Positions 36,866 to 49,402 of a stretch of 64,000 nt of DNA are shown in pieces. The position numbers and the translations under genes are program-made. The notes beneath the pieces were generated by a model. It was not told where the DNA came from. It saw nothing but the letters and a program-made list of their open reading frames with translations, and did no database searches. Position 1 is the first letter of the stretch; each line of letters opens with the position of its first letter. Source of the DNA: Balaenoptera acutorostrata (taxonomy: Eukaryota; Chordata; Mammalia; Artiodactyla; Balaenopteridae). The DNA is taken from assembly GCF_949987535.1 (NCBI RefSeq), contig NC_080064.1:46767937-46831936 (forward strand), given 5' to 3'.

Positions 36866-37900
36866 ATGGGTAGCATGGACAATAAGAGCTGTAGGAGGTG
36901 AGAGGAAGGAACACTTCCAATGACTGGAATGGTTGGGAAAGCTTTACGGAGGTTCTAGGACTTTAGTAGGATACTGAAGAAAGGGTAAGGCATAAATAAG
37001 GTACATGACATATTCAATACAAGGACTTGTATGGCTGGAGTGGAAAGTTTATTCCCTTTTGCTGGAGTTGGAGCAAACTCTCTGGAGTTGGTGGGTTGGG
37101 GTCACCAGTGTTACATTCATTGAACTTGAACTATGTTGTTACTTGGACCCAAAGGAGGAAAATGTAATTTAAGAAACAAATGAAGATTAGGGCTGAGGAG
37201 GGAACTCAAGGTTGAGAGAAAAGAACAATATCTAACTAGTTTCCCAGCTGCCATTCTTTCTCTTCTACCCATTCTCCACAAAGAAACCAGAGCAATCTTT
37301 TAAAAATGTAAATCAACCAATATCTCTCATGAACTTAGATGAAAAAATATTCAGCAGAACATTAGCTTATTGGATCCAGCAATGTACAAAAAATTTATAT
37401 ACTACAACAAAGTGGGGTTTATTCCAGGGATGCAAGGCTGGTTCAATATTTGAAAATCAGTCAATGTAATCCACCATATTAACAGGCTGAAGGAAATTCA
37501 CACAATCATATCAATTGATGCAGAAAAAGCATTTGACAAAGTTCAATTCACAATCATGAAAACTCTACAACAAATGTAGAAATAGAGGGGGGACTTCTCA
37601 ACTTGATAAGGAGCAACTACAAAAAATTCTACAGGTAGCATTATACTTAATGGTGAAAAACCAAATGCTTTTCCCCTAAGATTAGGAAAAAGGCAAGTAT
37701 GCTCACTCTTACCACTCTCATTCAACATACTACCAGAAATTCTAGCCAGCACAATAAAGCAAGAAAAAGAAATAAATGTCATATATATTTGAAAGGAAGA
37801 AATAAAACTGTCTTGATTTGCAGACAATATGATTGTCTATGTAGACAGCCCCAAGGAATCTACAAAGAAAATTTCTCAAAACAAAACAAAAAAATCCTAG

Positions 37901-38369
37901 CTCTCTCGGCCACCTTTCCATGCTGCCATAATGGTGTGAATGAATGTCCTGACTGATGCTCTCAAGAGCGTCAACAGTGCCTAAAAGAGAGGCAAGTGAC
38001 AGGTTCTTATTAGGCCGTGCTCCAAAGTCACCAATTGGTTTCTAACTGTGACGATGAAGCATGGTTACACCGGCGAATTTGAAATCATCGATGATCACAG
38101 GGCTGGGAAAATTGTTGTGAACCTCATAGGCAGGCTAAATAAGTGTGGAATGATCAGCCTCAGATTTGATGTGCAACTCAAAAATCTAGAAAAAATAGCA
38201 CAATAAACTGCTCCTGTCCCATCAGTTTGGTTTCACTGTACTGACAACCTCAGCTGGCATCAGGGACCATGAAGAAGCAAGATGAAAACACACAGGAGGG
38301 AAAATCCTTGGATTCTTTTTCCAGGGATGTAATACATACATGCAAATAAAATGCCCCAGAGGAAAAAAG
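37901..38369 (+). pseudogene. RPS15A: RPS15A processed pseudogene (ribosomal protein uS8)
   Basis: An intronless copy of the RPS15A mRNA: pyrimidine-rich TOP-like start CTCTCTCGGCCACC at 37901, coding region, 3' UTR with AATAAA near 38345, and an A-rich tail. Recognisable peptides include [20 protein letters not shown] and HEEAR-HTGGKILGFFF-like ends. It is dead: TGA at the third codon (from CGA), TAA for a glutamate and TGA for an arginine in the first third. Short duplications AAAAATCCTAG (37890-37900) and AAAAATCTTAG (38370-38380) show L1-mediated insertion. It lies inside an older L1. Confidence 0.93.
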
Positions 38370-39777
38370 AAAAATCTTAGAACAAATAAGTTCAACAAGG
38401 TAGCAGTTTACAAGATGAACACACCAGGAAAATCTACAAACAAAAAATACGTGGAAACTGAAATTAAACTGAAATTAAAAACACAATACCATTTACAATA
38501 GCTCCACAGAAAATTAAATACTTAGATATAAATCTGACAAAACATGTACAGGATCTGTATGCTAAAAATTATAAAATGCAGATGAAAGAAATCAAAGATC
38601 TAAACAAATGAGAGATATACCATTTCATTTATTGTTCATTTAGTGTTCATTTATTGAAACTCAACATAGTAAAGATTTTAATTCCCCTCAAATTGATCTA
38701 TAAGGTTAATGAAATTCCTATCAAAGTCCCAGCAAGCATTTTTTTATATTAGAGAAGCTTATTTAAAAATTCATGTCAAGCTAAAAGAACTAGAATAGCT
38801 AAAACAAGTTTGAAAAGGAAGAGTAGTAATATCAGAGGAATCACTCTATTTGATGTTAAGTTTACTATATAGCTACAGTAGTGAAGACAGTGTGCTACTG
38901 ATAGAAAAACATATAGATCAATGGCACAAAATAGAGAACCCAGAAATAGACACACAGATATGCCCAAGTGATTTTTGACAAAGTTGCAAACGCAATTCAA
39001 TGGAAGAAGGCTAGCCTTTTCAACAAATGGTGCTAGGGCAATTGGACACCCTTAAGCAAAAAAATAAATTGAAAAATAAAATAAAAATAAAAGAACCTTG
39101 AGCTAATCCTTACAGAATTAACTCAAAATAGGTCCAAGATTTAAATGTAAACATAAAACCACCAAACTTTTAGATAAAACACAGAAAATCTTCAGGACTT
39201 AGGATGAAGTAAAGACTTCTTAGACTTCACACCAAAAGCACAATCAAAAAAAAAAAAAAAACCAAAAAAAAAAGAGAATATTTTAAATTTGACTTCATCA
39301 GAATTAAATACTTTTACTCTGTGAAGACTTTGTTAAGAAGATGAAAAGATAAGCTACAGCTTGGGAGAAAATATTTGCAAATCACGTATCTAGTAAAGGG
39401 CTACGATCTAGAACATACAAAGATCACTCAAAATTCAACAGTAAAAACAAACGATCCAGTTAGAAAATGGGCAGAAAACATGTAGAGACATTTCACTGAA
39501 GTACAGATGACAAATAAGCACATGAAAAGATGTTCAACATCATTAGCCATTAGGGAAATGTAAATTACAACCACAAATAAAATATCACTATATGTCTATC
39601 AGAATGGCGGAAATAAAAACCAGTGATAACACCAAATGCTGGTGAGGATACAGAAAAACTGGATCACTAATCATACATTGCTGGTGGGAATGTAAAATGT
39701 ACAGCCACTCTAGAAAACAGCAGTTTCTTTTAAAACCAAAAAATCACTTACAGTACAATGCAGCAGTCTCACTCCTG

Positions 39778-40023
39778 GGCATTTATTCCAGAGAAATGAC
39801 CACTTATATTCATGTAAAAACCTGTACAAAAATGTTCATATTATTCATAATACCTAAACACTGGAAACAACCCAGATGTCCTTCAATGGATGATAAACAG
39901 GGCATTTATTCCAGAGAAATGAAAACTTATGTTCATGTAAAAACCTGCACACGAATGTTCATATTATTCATAATAGCTAAACACTGGAAACAACCCAGAT
40001 ATCCTTCAATAGATGATAAACTA
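39778..40023 (+). repeat. 123-bp tandem duplication inside the L1
   Basis: GGCATTTATTCCAGAGAAATG occurs at 39778 and again at 39901. The two copies run in parallel through AACACTGGAAACAACCCAG to GATGATAAAC with about 10 differences. This is a local duplication of ORF2 3' sequence. Confidence 0.9.
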
Positions 40024-40350
40024 TGGTACATACATACCATGGAATACTACTCTGCAATAAAAAGAAACAAAGTATTGACATAAACAACCAGGTGTATGGA
40101 TCACAGGGGAATTATGCTGAGTCAAAAAAGCCAATTTCAAATGGTTACATAGTGTATGCTTCCATTTATATAATATTCTTGAACTGTTGTAAATATAGAG
40201 ATGGAAAACAGATTAGTGGCTGCCAGGGATTAGGGCTTTGGGGGGAGGGGGAAGAGTGGCTACAAAGGAGTTACATGATGGAACAGTTCTGCATCTTCAT
40301 TGTGATGGTGGTAAGACTACTCCTGTTATAAAATTGCCTCGAACTATAGA

Positions 40351-40352
40351 CA

Positions 40353-40394
<42 letters not shown>
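40351..40394 (+). repeat. (CA)n microsatellite
   Basis: CACGCG followed by an uninterrupted CA run of about 19 units, within the L1 3' end. Confidence 0.95.
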
Positions 40395-40395
<1 letters not shown>

Positions 40396-41154
40396 GTACA
40401 ACTATAGAACTGTTGAAATCTGGATAAGCTCTGTGGATGGCAGCAATGTCAATTTCATGGTGTCATTATTGTACTATGTTATATATAGGTACTCTATATA
40501 TTGTATGTATATAATTATATGATACTAACATAGGGTGAGGAGGGGTGAAGTTTCAGGAGACCTGTCTGTACAGTTTTATGCAAGTCCTGTGAATCTATAA
40601 TTATCTCAAAATAAAAAGTTAAAAAATGTAAATCAGATCATATCAGATCTCTTAAAATCAGTAGGGGACTTACTAATCATAATTAAAAGAAAATTCAAGT
40701 TCCTTCCCTTATGTCATCTTCTCCCTAACTATGTGTCTGACCTCATCTCACTCTCCATCTTATTAGTAAAGCTAAAGCCACGCACATCTTCTTTTGCATA
40801 CTCTGTGTTCTTTCACATGCCCAAGATGTTTCACTTGCTGTTTCCTTCCTGGAAAGCTCCTCACATATCTCATCTGCATGTCTTATCATTCAGACTCACC
40901 TCAATGTCACCTCCTTAGAGAACCTTCCCTTTGCCCCCAGTCTAAAGCATCCCCCTCCACTCTGTTACTCTCCGTGACATTACACAGTTCATTCCTTCCT
41001 AGCACCTACCATTATCTGAATTTACCTTTGATCTTTGTTTATCAACTGTCTTCCTCCTTTGGAATGTAAACTCTATTAGAACTGGGGTCATGCTGTCCTA
41101 TCTCTAGCGGTTTAGACAGTGTCTGGTCCTCAACTCCAAGGGACTTCCCCCCTC

Positions 41155-41182
41155 CACACACACACACACACACACACACACA
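41155..41182 (+). repeat. (CA)n microsatellite
   Basis: About 14 CA units directly after the L2 fragment. Confidence 0.95.
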
Positions 41183-41184
41183 AT

Positions 41185-44060
41185 AAGCAGCATTCCTCTT
41201 GCCCTTCAGGTTCTGAACAACTTCAAGAAATATAATAAAAGGGTAAAGAGAGAAGTGAAAATATCACCTGTATTACCAGTAGGGGCTAATTTGGAAGCGT
41301 AGCCTAGGCAAAGCTAACTGGTTATGGAATTGGGCAGCCTTACCCATTGGGTCTCAGCCAGCTCTGGGCTGGATTAAGCCCTCCTTCTCCAGCACGTGGA
41401 ACATAAATGCATGCTAAATATTTTGTGAATGAAAGAGGGAAGAAATAAAGGCTGCGACAAATCTCTGAGTCCTCTCTCGTATTGGGTTTGGGAATAAGGC
41501 ACAGAGGCCTGCTGATTTAAGGATACCGGGCCCAGATGGAGAATATGGTGAAGGTTAGAGACACAGGTAGGAGGCAGCCCGTAGAAAATCTCACATGCTA
41601 AGGCATTCGGAAACTGTTCAAAAGGAAGTTGGGGTGATGGTACATTACATCTTTTTATCCAATTCCATCAGCTCATTTACTTTGGTGCTATTTTCATTAT
41701 TTGGGGGAAGTGTGAGTGATTGCTTTTCCTATGACTAAGCTCACATCAGTACTCCACACAGGTACAGTATTAAGCAATCCATCAACCTTAATAGAGTTTA
41801 TGTCTTTCCCATAACTCTCTTGTCTCAAAAATAATAAAAGCACGCCTAACATGCCTACTTGTCAGCTACTATAAGGTGCCACATTAATTCGAAGTGGAAT
41901 TTAAAAAAAGATAACTCATGAGTTCCAAACCATCACCACAGTATTTCCTTCAATGGAAAAATGAAAGTTTTGGGGAGCCAGATAGATATATTGTCTGGAG
42001 TAGTCTGGCTACAGTTACGAATAAGAGATTTAAAAAAGGTGAGTGTGAGCAGAATCAGAGGAAAGGAATACAGGATATTCAAAAGTATGAGGGATAAACA
42101 ATACAGCAAACTTGAAAAAGAAAACCTTTAAGAAAGATGAAATGATGTCTCTATTCTGAACCACCACCATCACCAAATGGCCACAATGTGTGTTGGACAC
42201 ACATCCAACTTTCTCTTGACAGTTTCTCCATTATTTCTCCAGATATACATGTGTAGAGATAAATTTAAAAATATAATACATATATTTCTATTTTTCCAGT
42301 TTGTCCTGTGACTACTGGGCAAGCTTAAGCCCGCGTGTATGCTCTGCTCTGTCAAATGCTTCCGTGTGTATGTGTGTGTTGTGTGTGTGTGTGTGTGTGT
42401 GTGTTTATACACTGGGGAAATAGGAGTGAGAGGTGCTGTATGTAAAAACAAGATATACCGTGTTTTGGCTTCATTTTAGGATTTTAAAGAGTTGTAATGG
42501 GTCACTAACAGCTTGGGGTACTAGTTTTTCTCCTTGTTTTCCTGTGGAAGAAGAGATCCAGAGCCCCAGAGTAGCACAAAAGGAGGGAAGGGGAGGGGAA
42601 ACACAGATTTTTACTTACTTCACAATTTTACTTAATGCCTATTTATAAAAACCAATCCTTTGAAAATGAACAGACCTCTCCACGTTAATCAACGTTGCTC
42701 AGTGTTGCAGAAAAAAATCTAAATCAACTGACATTTGAAAATGTCTTTTAGTCAGAACTTTACCCATATTAGTGAAAACCACAAGTGACACCCTGTAACT
42801 CAGAAAGAGTTTTTGAGACAGATTTGGGGAATCATTTCTGTAAATAAGGAAGATGGACTACTTGCTTGACAGGGGCTTAAACTTTTCTCATGTTTGTTAT
42901 GGCTTGATTCATATTGCCATTTGATTTTTCAACTGTTTATCCCTTGTCCCCCAGGTGTGTCAGTCAGGGTCCTGGCAGGAAGCAGAAGTACACTCAGGTG
43001 GAATTCAGGAGAGAATTGGACAAAGGGACTATTTACAGAGGTAAGGGCAGGTTAAGGCACCCCGGGGCTAGCCGCAGGGTGGTGGTCTCTGCCACCCCTT
43101 GGGGCCGGTGGGAGCTGGTCTCGTGAGGGAGGGGCTCCCCAGCGGGGGCTGAGGCTGTGGAGGGAGGCAACCATTCCAGAACCATGTGCGGATCACAGAA
43201 AGATGGAGAAATATATTGACTTCACATTCCTTTAGCTCTCTACCTCTCTCTAGTACCTCCCATTCGTACCTCCACGAACCCACCTGGAACCCAGAGGGCA
43301 AGGGAGCCCAAGGGCTATGGTCCATGGCAACTAGTTCCTTGGCACACAGAGCAGGCACAGGAGGAAGGCGAGGGTACCCAGGGGTGGCAAAAAGAGGGAA
43401 GTGTGCCAATTCATAACATTGTGCCTGAATTCCAGGTGAAAGAAAAATTTGATGCAGCAGATTCCCTCTGGATAGGACCATTCAGGAGAGAGGGTGAGAT
43501 AAGAAACTTTACCGTTTGTTTTTCTCATTAAAAAACAATGCAGTTGCCCAGACCTGGACTATTCGAGGAGTGAAAGAAGAAAGAGAAGATAGCACATTCT
43601 AGACTGGTCTCCAGAGGCAGCAGGCAGCCCAGATTTGAAGCAACTACCCTATGTTTGGGATGATTTATGCCCCTTCATGCCAAAGTGTTGCTCCATTTTG
43701 CCTGGAATTTAGGCAAAGTTTGATTTAAGAGGCCTGGGTTCTCTGAGAAATTGTCTTGGCCAAAGAAATGCTGACTTAGCTCACCAGGTCTTCAATCCCT
43801 GAGGTCAAGCCTTGTGGCATCCTCCTCCTGGGTTGCTCCTGGCAGAGCCTGATGGACTCATAGTGCTGTCACTGTGTGCTGGTCAGAAGTCATACTGTTT
43901 AGAGTAAAGACAGGGCTTATCTTGCCACCAGGGCTAGCTACATGGATGAAGTTAGAGTTCTTACAAGTGGCTGAGATTTGATGGAACATGCAAAGTCCCT
44001 TCTGAACTCCAGTGTTCTCCTTCAGAGGTCCTCTTTCTATCTTGTTTTTGTTGTTGTTTA
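41185..44060. other. Intergenic stretch, mostly unassigned
   Basis: No gene recognised. 42957-43110 (GTCAGTCAGGGTCCTGGCAGG then GGACAAAGGGACTATTTACAG) looks like an old transposon end, and a related phrase occurs at 46890. The overlapping opposite-strand ORFs at 43068-43528 sit in this GC-rich patch and have no recognisable domain. Confidence 0.4.
42364..42404 (+). repeat. (TG)n microsatellite
   Basis: GTGTGTATGTGTGTGTTG then an uninterrupted GT run. Confidence 0.95.
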
Positions 44061-44290
44061 CTTGTTCATTCATTCAATAAGTATTTATTGAGTTCAATGG
44101 GTCAGGCAGAGCTACTATATCTTTCAATTCTAGGATATCCTGCAATGCCATAGTCCTGTTTCTCAGGGGTATAAAGACGAGTAAAATACAGAACATACAA
44201 TGTACAACATACAAATTTAGGAAATGCAGTGAATGGGAGAAACGGGTGATAAATCACATTGCAACATTGGGAGTACTGCAAAAGATACCA
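44060..44290 (-). repeat. L2 3'-end fragment, minus strand
   Basis: GTTCATTCATTCAATAAG, TATTTATTGAGTTC and GGTCAGGCAGAGC are the reverse of the L2 3' end. Divergence is high beyond 44130. Confidence 0.5.
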
Positions 44291-44639
44291 GTCAAGAGTT
44301 GGAGACAGAGGACAGAGCAGTGAACTCTGCCTGGGGCAGTGTAATGACCTAGGAAGTCCCACATCATCTATTATTTGGGTTAAGTCATCAAACACCCATC
44401 TAAAAACATCAATATTTCCTGGGAGATGGGTGATGTTAACTTTACCCACTAACAATTTTCAAGTCCATATTATAGAACATGATCAACTTCTTCCTTCCTA
44501 TGTATGCTTCTCCTCAGCATTTAAGGATGCTCAAGCCTTGTACATCCTAAAGAATTCCCCCTGGAGTCCACTTCCCCCACCGCTCCATGCCTCCTCTTCC
44601 CCTGTGTAGTAAGACTTCGCACAAGAACTGTTTTCTTTC

Positions 44640-46550
44640 TTGCCGTCATCATTTTCTTACCTCCTAGTCACTCCTCATGTCCCAGCTCACTTCATCCTGG
44701 CTTCCACTCCAGCTGCCATCAAAATGATCCTCCTTAAGATTAACGATGGCCTCCACATTGCTTGAGCCAATTGGCAACCTTTCAATCCTCAGCTTACCTG
44801 ACCTCTCAGCAGCATTTGATGCCATGGACACCAGCTTCAGTTGCTAACTTGGCATTTGTGAAACATTCTCCTGGTTTTTCTCCTTTTTTAAAAAATAGGC
44901 TTTATTTTTTAGAGCAGTTTTAGGTTCACAGTCGTACTGAACACAAGAGATTTCCCATATGCCCTTTTGCCGCTGCATCGCACAGCCTCCCCCATTATCA
45001 ACATCTTGCACTGTAGTGGTACCTTTGTCATAACTGATGAACCTACATTGACACATCATTATCACCAAAAGTCCATAGTTTACATTAAGCTTCACCCTTG
45101 GTGTTGTACATTTTATGAATTTGGACAAATGTATAATGACATGTATCCACCATTATTGTACACGGTGGTTGCATTGCCCTAAAAACCCTCTGTGCTCTGC
45201 CTTTTCATTTCTCTGGGACCTGATTTTTGGGAAGTTTAGGGATTCTAATTCAGAACCAGAATGACAAAATGTCTGATTGCAAAGCTGGAAGCCCCTAGTA
45301 ATTATGTGCTGTTGTTTTGTCAATAAATACTATCCTGGTCAGTAGCCAGGTCAAGGAATTTCAGGCATACTTGTTTGAATATGGGCTTTTGAAATCTCAG
45401 TGGTTTTTCTCCTCCTTTGGCTACTCCTTCTTAGTATTGTTTGCTGGATCGTCCTCCCCTCTGTGATCTTCAGATGGTGCAATCCTTAAGCTCTTTTCCT
45501 AAGCCTCTTTCTCTTATCCCTCTGTACTCTCTCCCCAAGTGAACTCATCTGCACTCATGGCTTCAATGATCATCTATATAATAATAACACTAAAAAGTAT
45601 ATCTTAGACAAATCCTCTCTCCTGAGTCTCAGATCCATATATTTTGACATTTCCATTGAGATGTCTAAAAGGTATTACAACTTCAGTTTACTTAAAACCA
45701 AACTTACGGTGTCCTGGGTCAAAACGGGCCTTTTTACAGTGTCTATTCTGGCAAATAGCTCCACTGTCTACCCAGAAATGCAGCATCATTCTTAATATCT
45801 TCTCGCCAGTCTCCCCAGCCACCAAGTTCTGCAGATTTTTCTCGAATCTCTCTCCAGTCTGATCACATCGCTCCTTCTCCAACGCTACCATCACTTCTCC
45901 CTTGAACCATAGCAATGGACTGCTAATTTGTTTGCATATGTTCACTGTCGTCTCTTCTCCAATTCATTCTCCACAGGGCAGCCACAGCCATCTTTTCCAA
46001 ATACAGCATGACCTGCGTCTTTCCTCTGCTTAAAATCATTCAGCGGCTGCCTGCTGCCCCGAGCAAAATCCTTAACAAGGCCTAAGGCCCTGAATGACCC
46101 AGCTCCATCCTCCCACATCTCAGCCCAGCTCTTTTCACTCTACCCCTTGCTCTGACACACTGGCTTTCTTTTGTGCTGCCCACTTTTGTACTTCTGTTTC
46201 AGGACCTGTGGAGTGCTAATCCTTCTCCCTAGAATTCTCCCTCCCCTCTTTTCACCAAATGAACTTAATTGATTTTCAATCTCATTTCAAACACTACCTT
46301 CTCAGGGAGTTTTTCTTGAATTCTAGACTAGATAAGACCTCTCCGTTATATGCAGTCATAACAGCTTATGCTTATAATAAGTTTGTAATTATATGCTTGC
46401 CTGATTATTTGATTCATACCTGTCTTTCCCTCTATACCGTAATACTTGTGATATCCGAGGCCATTTCTGCTTTCTCACTATGGGAATCCTAGTGCTTAGG
46501 ATAGTGTCAGGCAAATAGTAGGTACTCAGTAAATATGTTTTGGAAGAAAG
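44640..46550 (+). repeat. Long L2 LINE fragment (RT domain to 3' end)
   Basis: The sequence follows L2 ORF2 from the reverse-transcriptase catalytic neighbourhood (CTGACCTCTCAGCAGCATTTG at about 44800, the L2 'DLSAAFD' block) to the 3' end GTAGGTACTCAGTAAATATG near 46535. An L1M insertion at 44885-45400 splits it. About 1.4 kb of L2 is preserved, much more than usual, but with many frame breaks. Confidence 0.85.
44885..45400 (-). mobile_element. L1M 3' fragment inserted in L2
   Basis: Reverse L1M 3' landmarks are GCAGTTTTAGGTTCACAG, GATTTCCCATATGCCC, ACATTGACACATCATTATC and GGACAAATGTATAATGAC. Target-site duplication TGGTTTTTCTCCT at 44872-44884 and 45401-45413 marks the edges. The last 190 bp (about 45210-45400) are less clearly L1. 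Confidence 0.75.
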
Positions 46551-46559
46551 GAGACTTTG

Positions 46560-48334
46560 TAACCTGGAAGGGCTCAGGGGGAAAGTGACCGAGGGCAGGT
46601 GGGTTATGACATTTGGAATGACTCGGAAAAGACGTAGACAATTAGGTGGGTGGGCCATGACAGTGGTGACCTCTGGGCAGGAAAGAACGGAAAGGGCCTG
46701 TCAGGGACAGAGGGCATGTCCACAGGTGCCCTCTGAGCCTCTGTAAGGCTGCGCCTTGTGGGAGCAAGTGCCCAAACTCTGCCAGGAGACTTGCTTTTGA
46801 GGCCTGGATTTGATGCTAACTAGCCATGTGTTTTTCCCTCTCATTCTTAATTTCACCTGTAAAATAACAGAGTTGGATTATTATAGCAGTCAGGGCTCTT
46901 AGCTGCAAAGAACAAATATTGCTCCTGGGCAATTTCAACAGAAAATGAACTGGTTGAAGGGCTGTTGGCCAGCTCACAGGATTCCTAGCAAGCTTGAAGA
47001 ACCAGACGGAGAGAACTGGTAAGACCAGGGAAGACTGAATGGGCAGAACCGAGGCCAGCATCTCAGTGAGGGGCCAGACTCCCTCGAAGCCAGCACAGCT
47101 ACCCACCGGGCCATTGAACGCTGAGCGACACAGCTTGTGCCCCTGCCGGGAGTGGGCAAGGGACACGCCTGTTGGCACCACTGTCTGTGCTGCCCTTGGG
47201 AACTGGATGTTGCTGCCTTTGCTGTTACTCTCAGAAAGAATGTTCTGCTTTCTTTCCTTTGTGTCATTAGTTTCTGACTCAAAAACCTGAGCAGGTGCAT
47301 CTGACGTCCTGAGCTTGGTGTGCGGGGGCAGGTGTGGGGATGGAGGCGGGGGACGACTATGGCAGACTGGAAAACAGCTTCCTAGAGAGGGAGGCAGGCT
47401 CTGTTGACCATCAACCCTCCTGAAATGGAGAGTTCCCCAGGGGAGGAATCAGAGGGTTCAGATCCCGGGCAGCCAATCAAATCGAATGTCCAGTACTAGG
47501 CAGTCTCGACGGTCCCTCCAATGCTAACAATGCATGCATCCACCAGCAAAATGAGAATGGATCCAATCATCACCTCACACTCCTTTCCATTAACCTCAGC
47601 AACATAGAAAAGCTACGACATCATCGTTTTGCCTCAGAAGACTTTGTTCGGTATTACAACTCCTTACTTCTAGGTACTTGGGAGACTACTCTGCGTGTCC
47701 TTGTCTTACGTGTTTATTTGAGCCACTGAAGCCAGCCTGTGTTTCCTGGCTCCACCGCCCTAAAAATAGGGCATTTTTGAGTAGCCTAATAACCTGTTCA
47801 GAGTGCAGCAGGGCCTGTGCTGGTTTGTATTTTTAGCAGATGCTCTTTCTATTGGAGGATCTATTTTTAAACTAGCCAAATGTCAGTTCTCTCTCAACTG
47901 TCGATTTTCGTTCTCAAAGACATGCTGGTTTGTTTGTTTGTTTTTTCCTGGTAGAATTTACTCTACCATGTAAAAGGCACATTTCAGTCATTAATGGTTC
48001 TTTTTGGACAGAAGTAACATTTTCTTGCCCATACTCTGCAATATCTTTTTTTTTTTTTTAACTTGACTGAGAACTAGGAGAATCAATGAAAAGGGAATTC
48101 TGGAAGGAAAGGGTCCAGGATCTCGGAGTTGATTTATGGCACCTTCTTTCAATGCAGTTTCCACCACATCTGCTTCCTTAGGCAAGTAGCTTGCATTTAA
48201 AGTAGCCGAGCTGTGGGAACGAGGCAAGCTTTACAAAATCATTCAGTGTGAATAGCTGATTCCGGCTTAATTTGCTACCATTCCAAGGTAACACAGAGGT
48301 GTGAATGTAAAGTAACGTGACTGATGCTTTAAAA
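46560..48334. other. Intergenic stretch, mostly unassigned
   Basis: A MIR-like piece in plus orientation lies at about 46785-46885 (GCCTGGATTTGATGC, ACTAGCCATGTG, CACCTGTAAAATAAC). The opposed ORFs at 46816-47300 overlap one another in different frames and have no domain. Nothing else recognised. Confidence 0.4.
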
Positions 48335-48349
48335 ACCACCAGAGATCTT

Positions 48350-48356
48350 TTTTTAA

Positions 48357-48398
<42 letters not shown>

Positions 48399-48661
48399 TG
48401 GCTGTGTTGGGTCTTCGTCTCTGTGCGAGGGCTTTCTCTAGTTGCGGCAAGTGGGGGCCACTCTTCATCGCGGTGCGTGGGCCTTTCACTATCGCGGCCT
48501 CTCTTGTTGCGGAGCACGGGCTCCAGACGTGCAGGTTCAGTAATTGTGGCTCACGGGCCTAGTTGCTCCGCGGCATGTGGGTTCCTTCCAGACCAGGGCT
48601 CGAACCCGTGTCCCCTGCATTGGCAGGCAGACTCTCAACCACTGCGCCACCAGGGAAGCCC
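48350..48661 (-). mobile_element. CHR-2-type SINE, young subtype
   Basis: Reverse SINE with a pure ATTT-repeat tail (about 12 units, 48360-48399), full body and head. Perfect duplication ACCACCAGAGATCTT at 48335-48349 and 48662-48676. Confidence 0.95.
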
Positions 48662-48954
48662 ACCACCAGAGATCTTACACATCCAAATGAATGTGGAACT
48701 CCTCAAAGAGCCCCCTCTGGAAGGCATTGTACTTGGTTTGACAATGTCTTTTTGCTCAAAGTGTTTTTGGAGTACCTTTTTCAGAACTACCTTCCCAGGC
48801 GTGGATCAGGCTCTGGAATGTCCTCAGTGATCAAAGCCGTATGTGCTTGGGGAATGTGGGGCATTCGCTCAGGAGAAGATGCTGTCCCATTCTGGTGATG
48901 TGTGTGTGTGGTGGTGGGGGGGCAGCGTAAGTGTGGTCAGAGTGGAGCAGGTGT

Positions 48955-49165
48955 GAAATTTGGAGTGAGATGTTTCGGGTTCAGTTCCTCTCTCTTCAAG
49001 TTACAAACTTGGTCAAGCTGCTCAACGTCTTAGAGCACCAAATTCCTTGTGTGCAAAATGAAAGAAATCCCACCTTCCTTGTGGGGTTGTCGTGAAGATT
49101 AAATGTATTAATGTGTGTAGAGTTCTGGTACCTGGTAAACATTCAAAAAGTGTTAATACCCTTCT
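48955..49165 (+). repeat. MIR SINE fragment
   Basis: TTTCGGGTTCAGTTCCTC, TTGGTCAAGCTGCTCAACG, GGGGTTGTCGTGAAGATTAAATG and GTACCTGGTAAACATTC reproduce MIR core to 3' end. Confidence 0.75.
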
Positions 49166-49402
49166 TGACTACACAGTTCTTCTAACACACTTTGTCTCCA
49201 GCCAAATGAAGTTGCTTTGCTCTTCCACTTTCAAGCCGTCCCTGTCTTTACTGATGTTCTTCCCCATCCCACCTCCCACCTATATTTCCCCCTCCTGCAT
49301 CTCTGTATGTCCAAATCCTGTTTCTCTTTAAGGTCTGTCTCTAATAAAAATAATACTAATGAAGAAAGACGTTAAGCAATTTGCTCAAGGTCTCACAACT
49401 CT

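Larger units (their letters stand above)
37316..40621 (+). mobile_element. Degenerate 5'-truncated L1 carrying an RPS15A pseudogene
   Basis: Begins inside ORF2 reverse transcriptase (the segment corresponding to the GFIPGMQ and DAEKAFD blocks is readable near 37420-37540). It continues through the ORF2 C-terminus to an L1 3' UTR near 40620. Stops and frameshifts are frequent. The duplication AAAAATGTAAATCA is at 37302-37315 and 40622-40635. It contains the pseudogene at 37901-38369 and a 123-bp tandem duplication at 39778-40023. Confidence 0.9.
37235..41130 (+). repeat. L2 LINE fragment split by an L1
   Basis: The left part (37235-37315: CCATTCTCCACAAAGAAACC then AGAGCAATC) and the right part (40622-41130: AAATGTAAATCAGATC, CTGTTTCCTTCCTGG, CTCCTTAGAGAACCTTCCC, GGAATGTAAACTC) join into one L2 3' region. 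The L1 duplication falls exactly at the join. Confidence 0.8.

Noticed and set aside
43068..43528. Overlapping minus ORFs of 137 and 65 codons with a plus ORF of 76
   Set aside because: Three frames are open over the same short GC-rich patch with no domain in any, consistent with chance.
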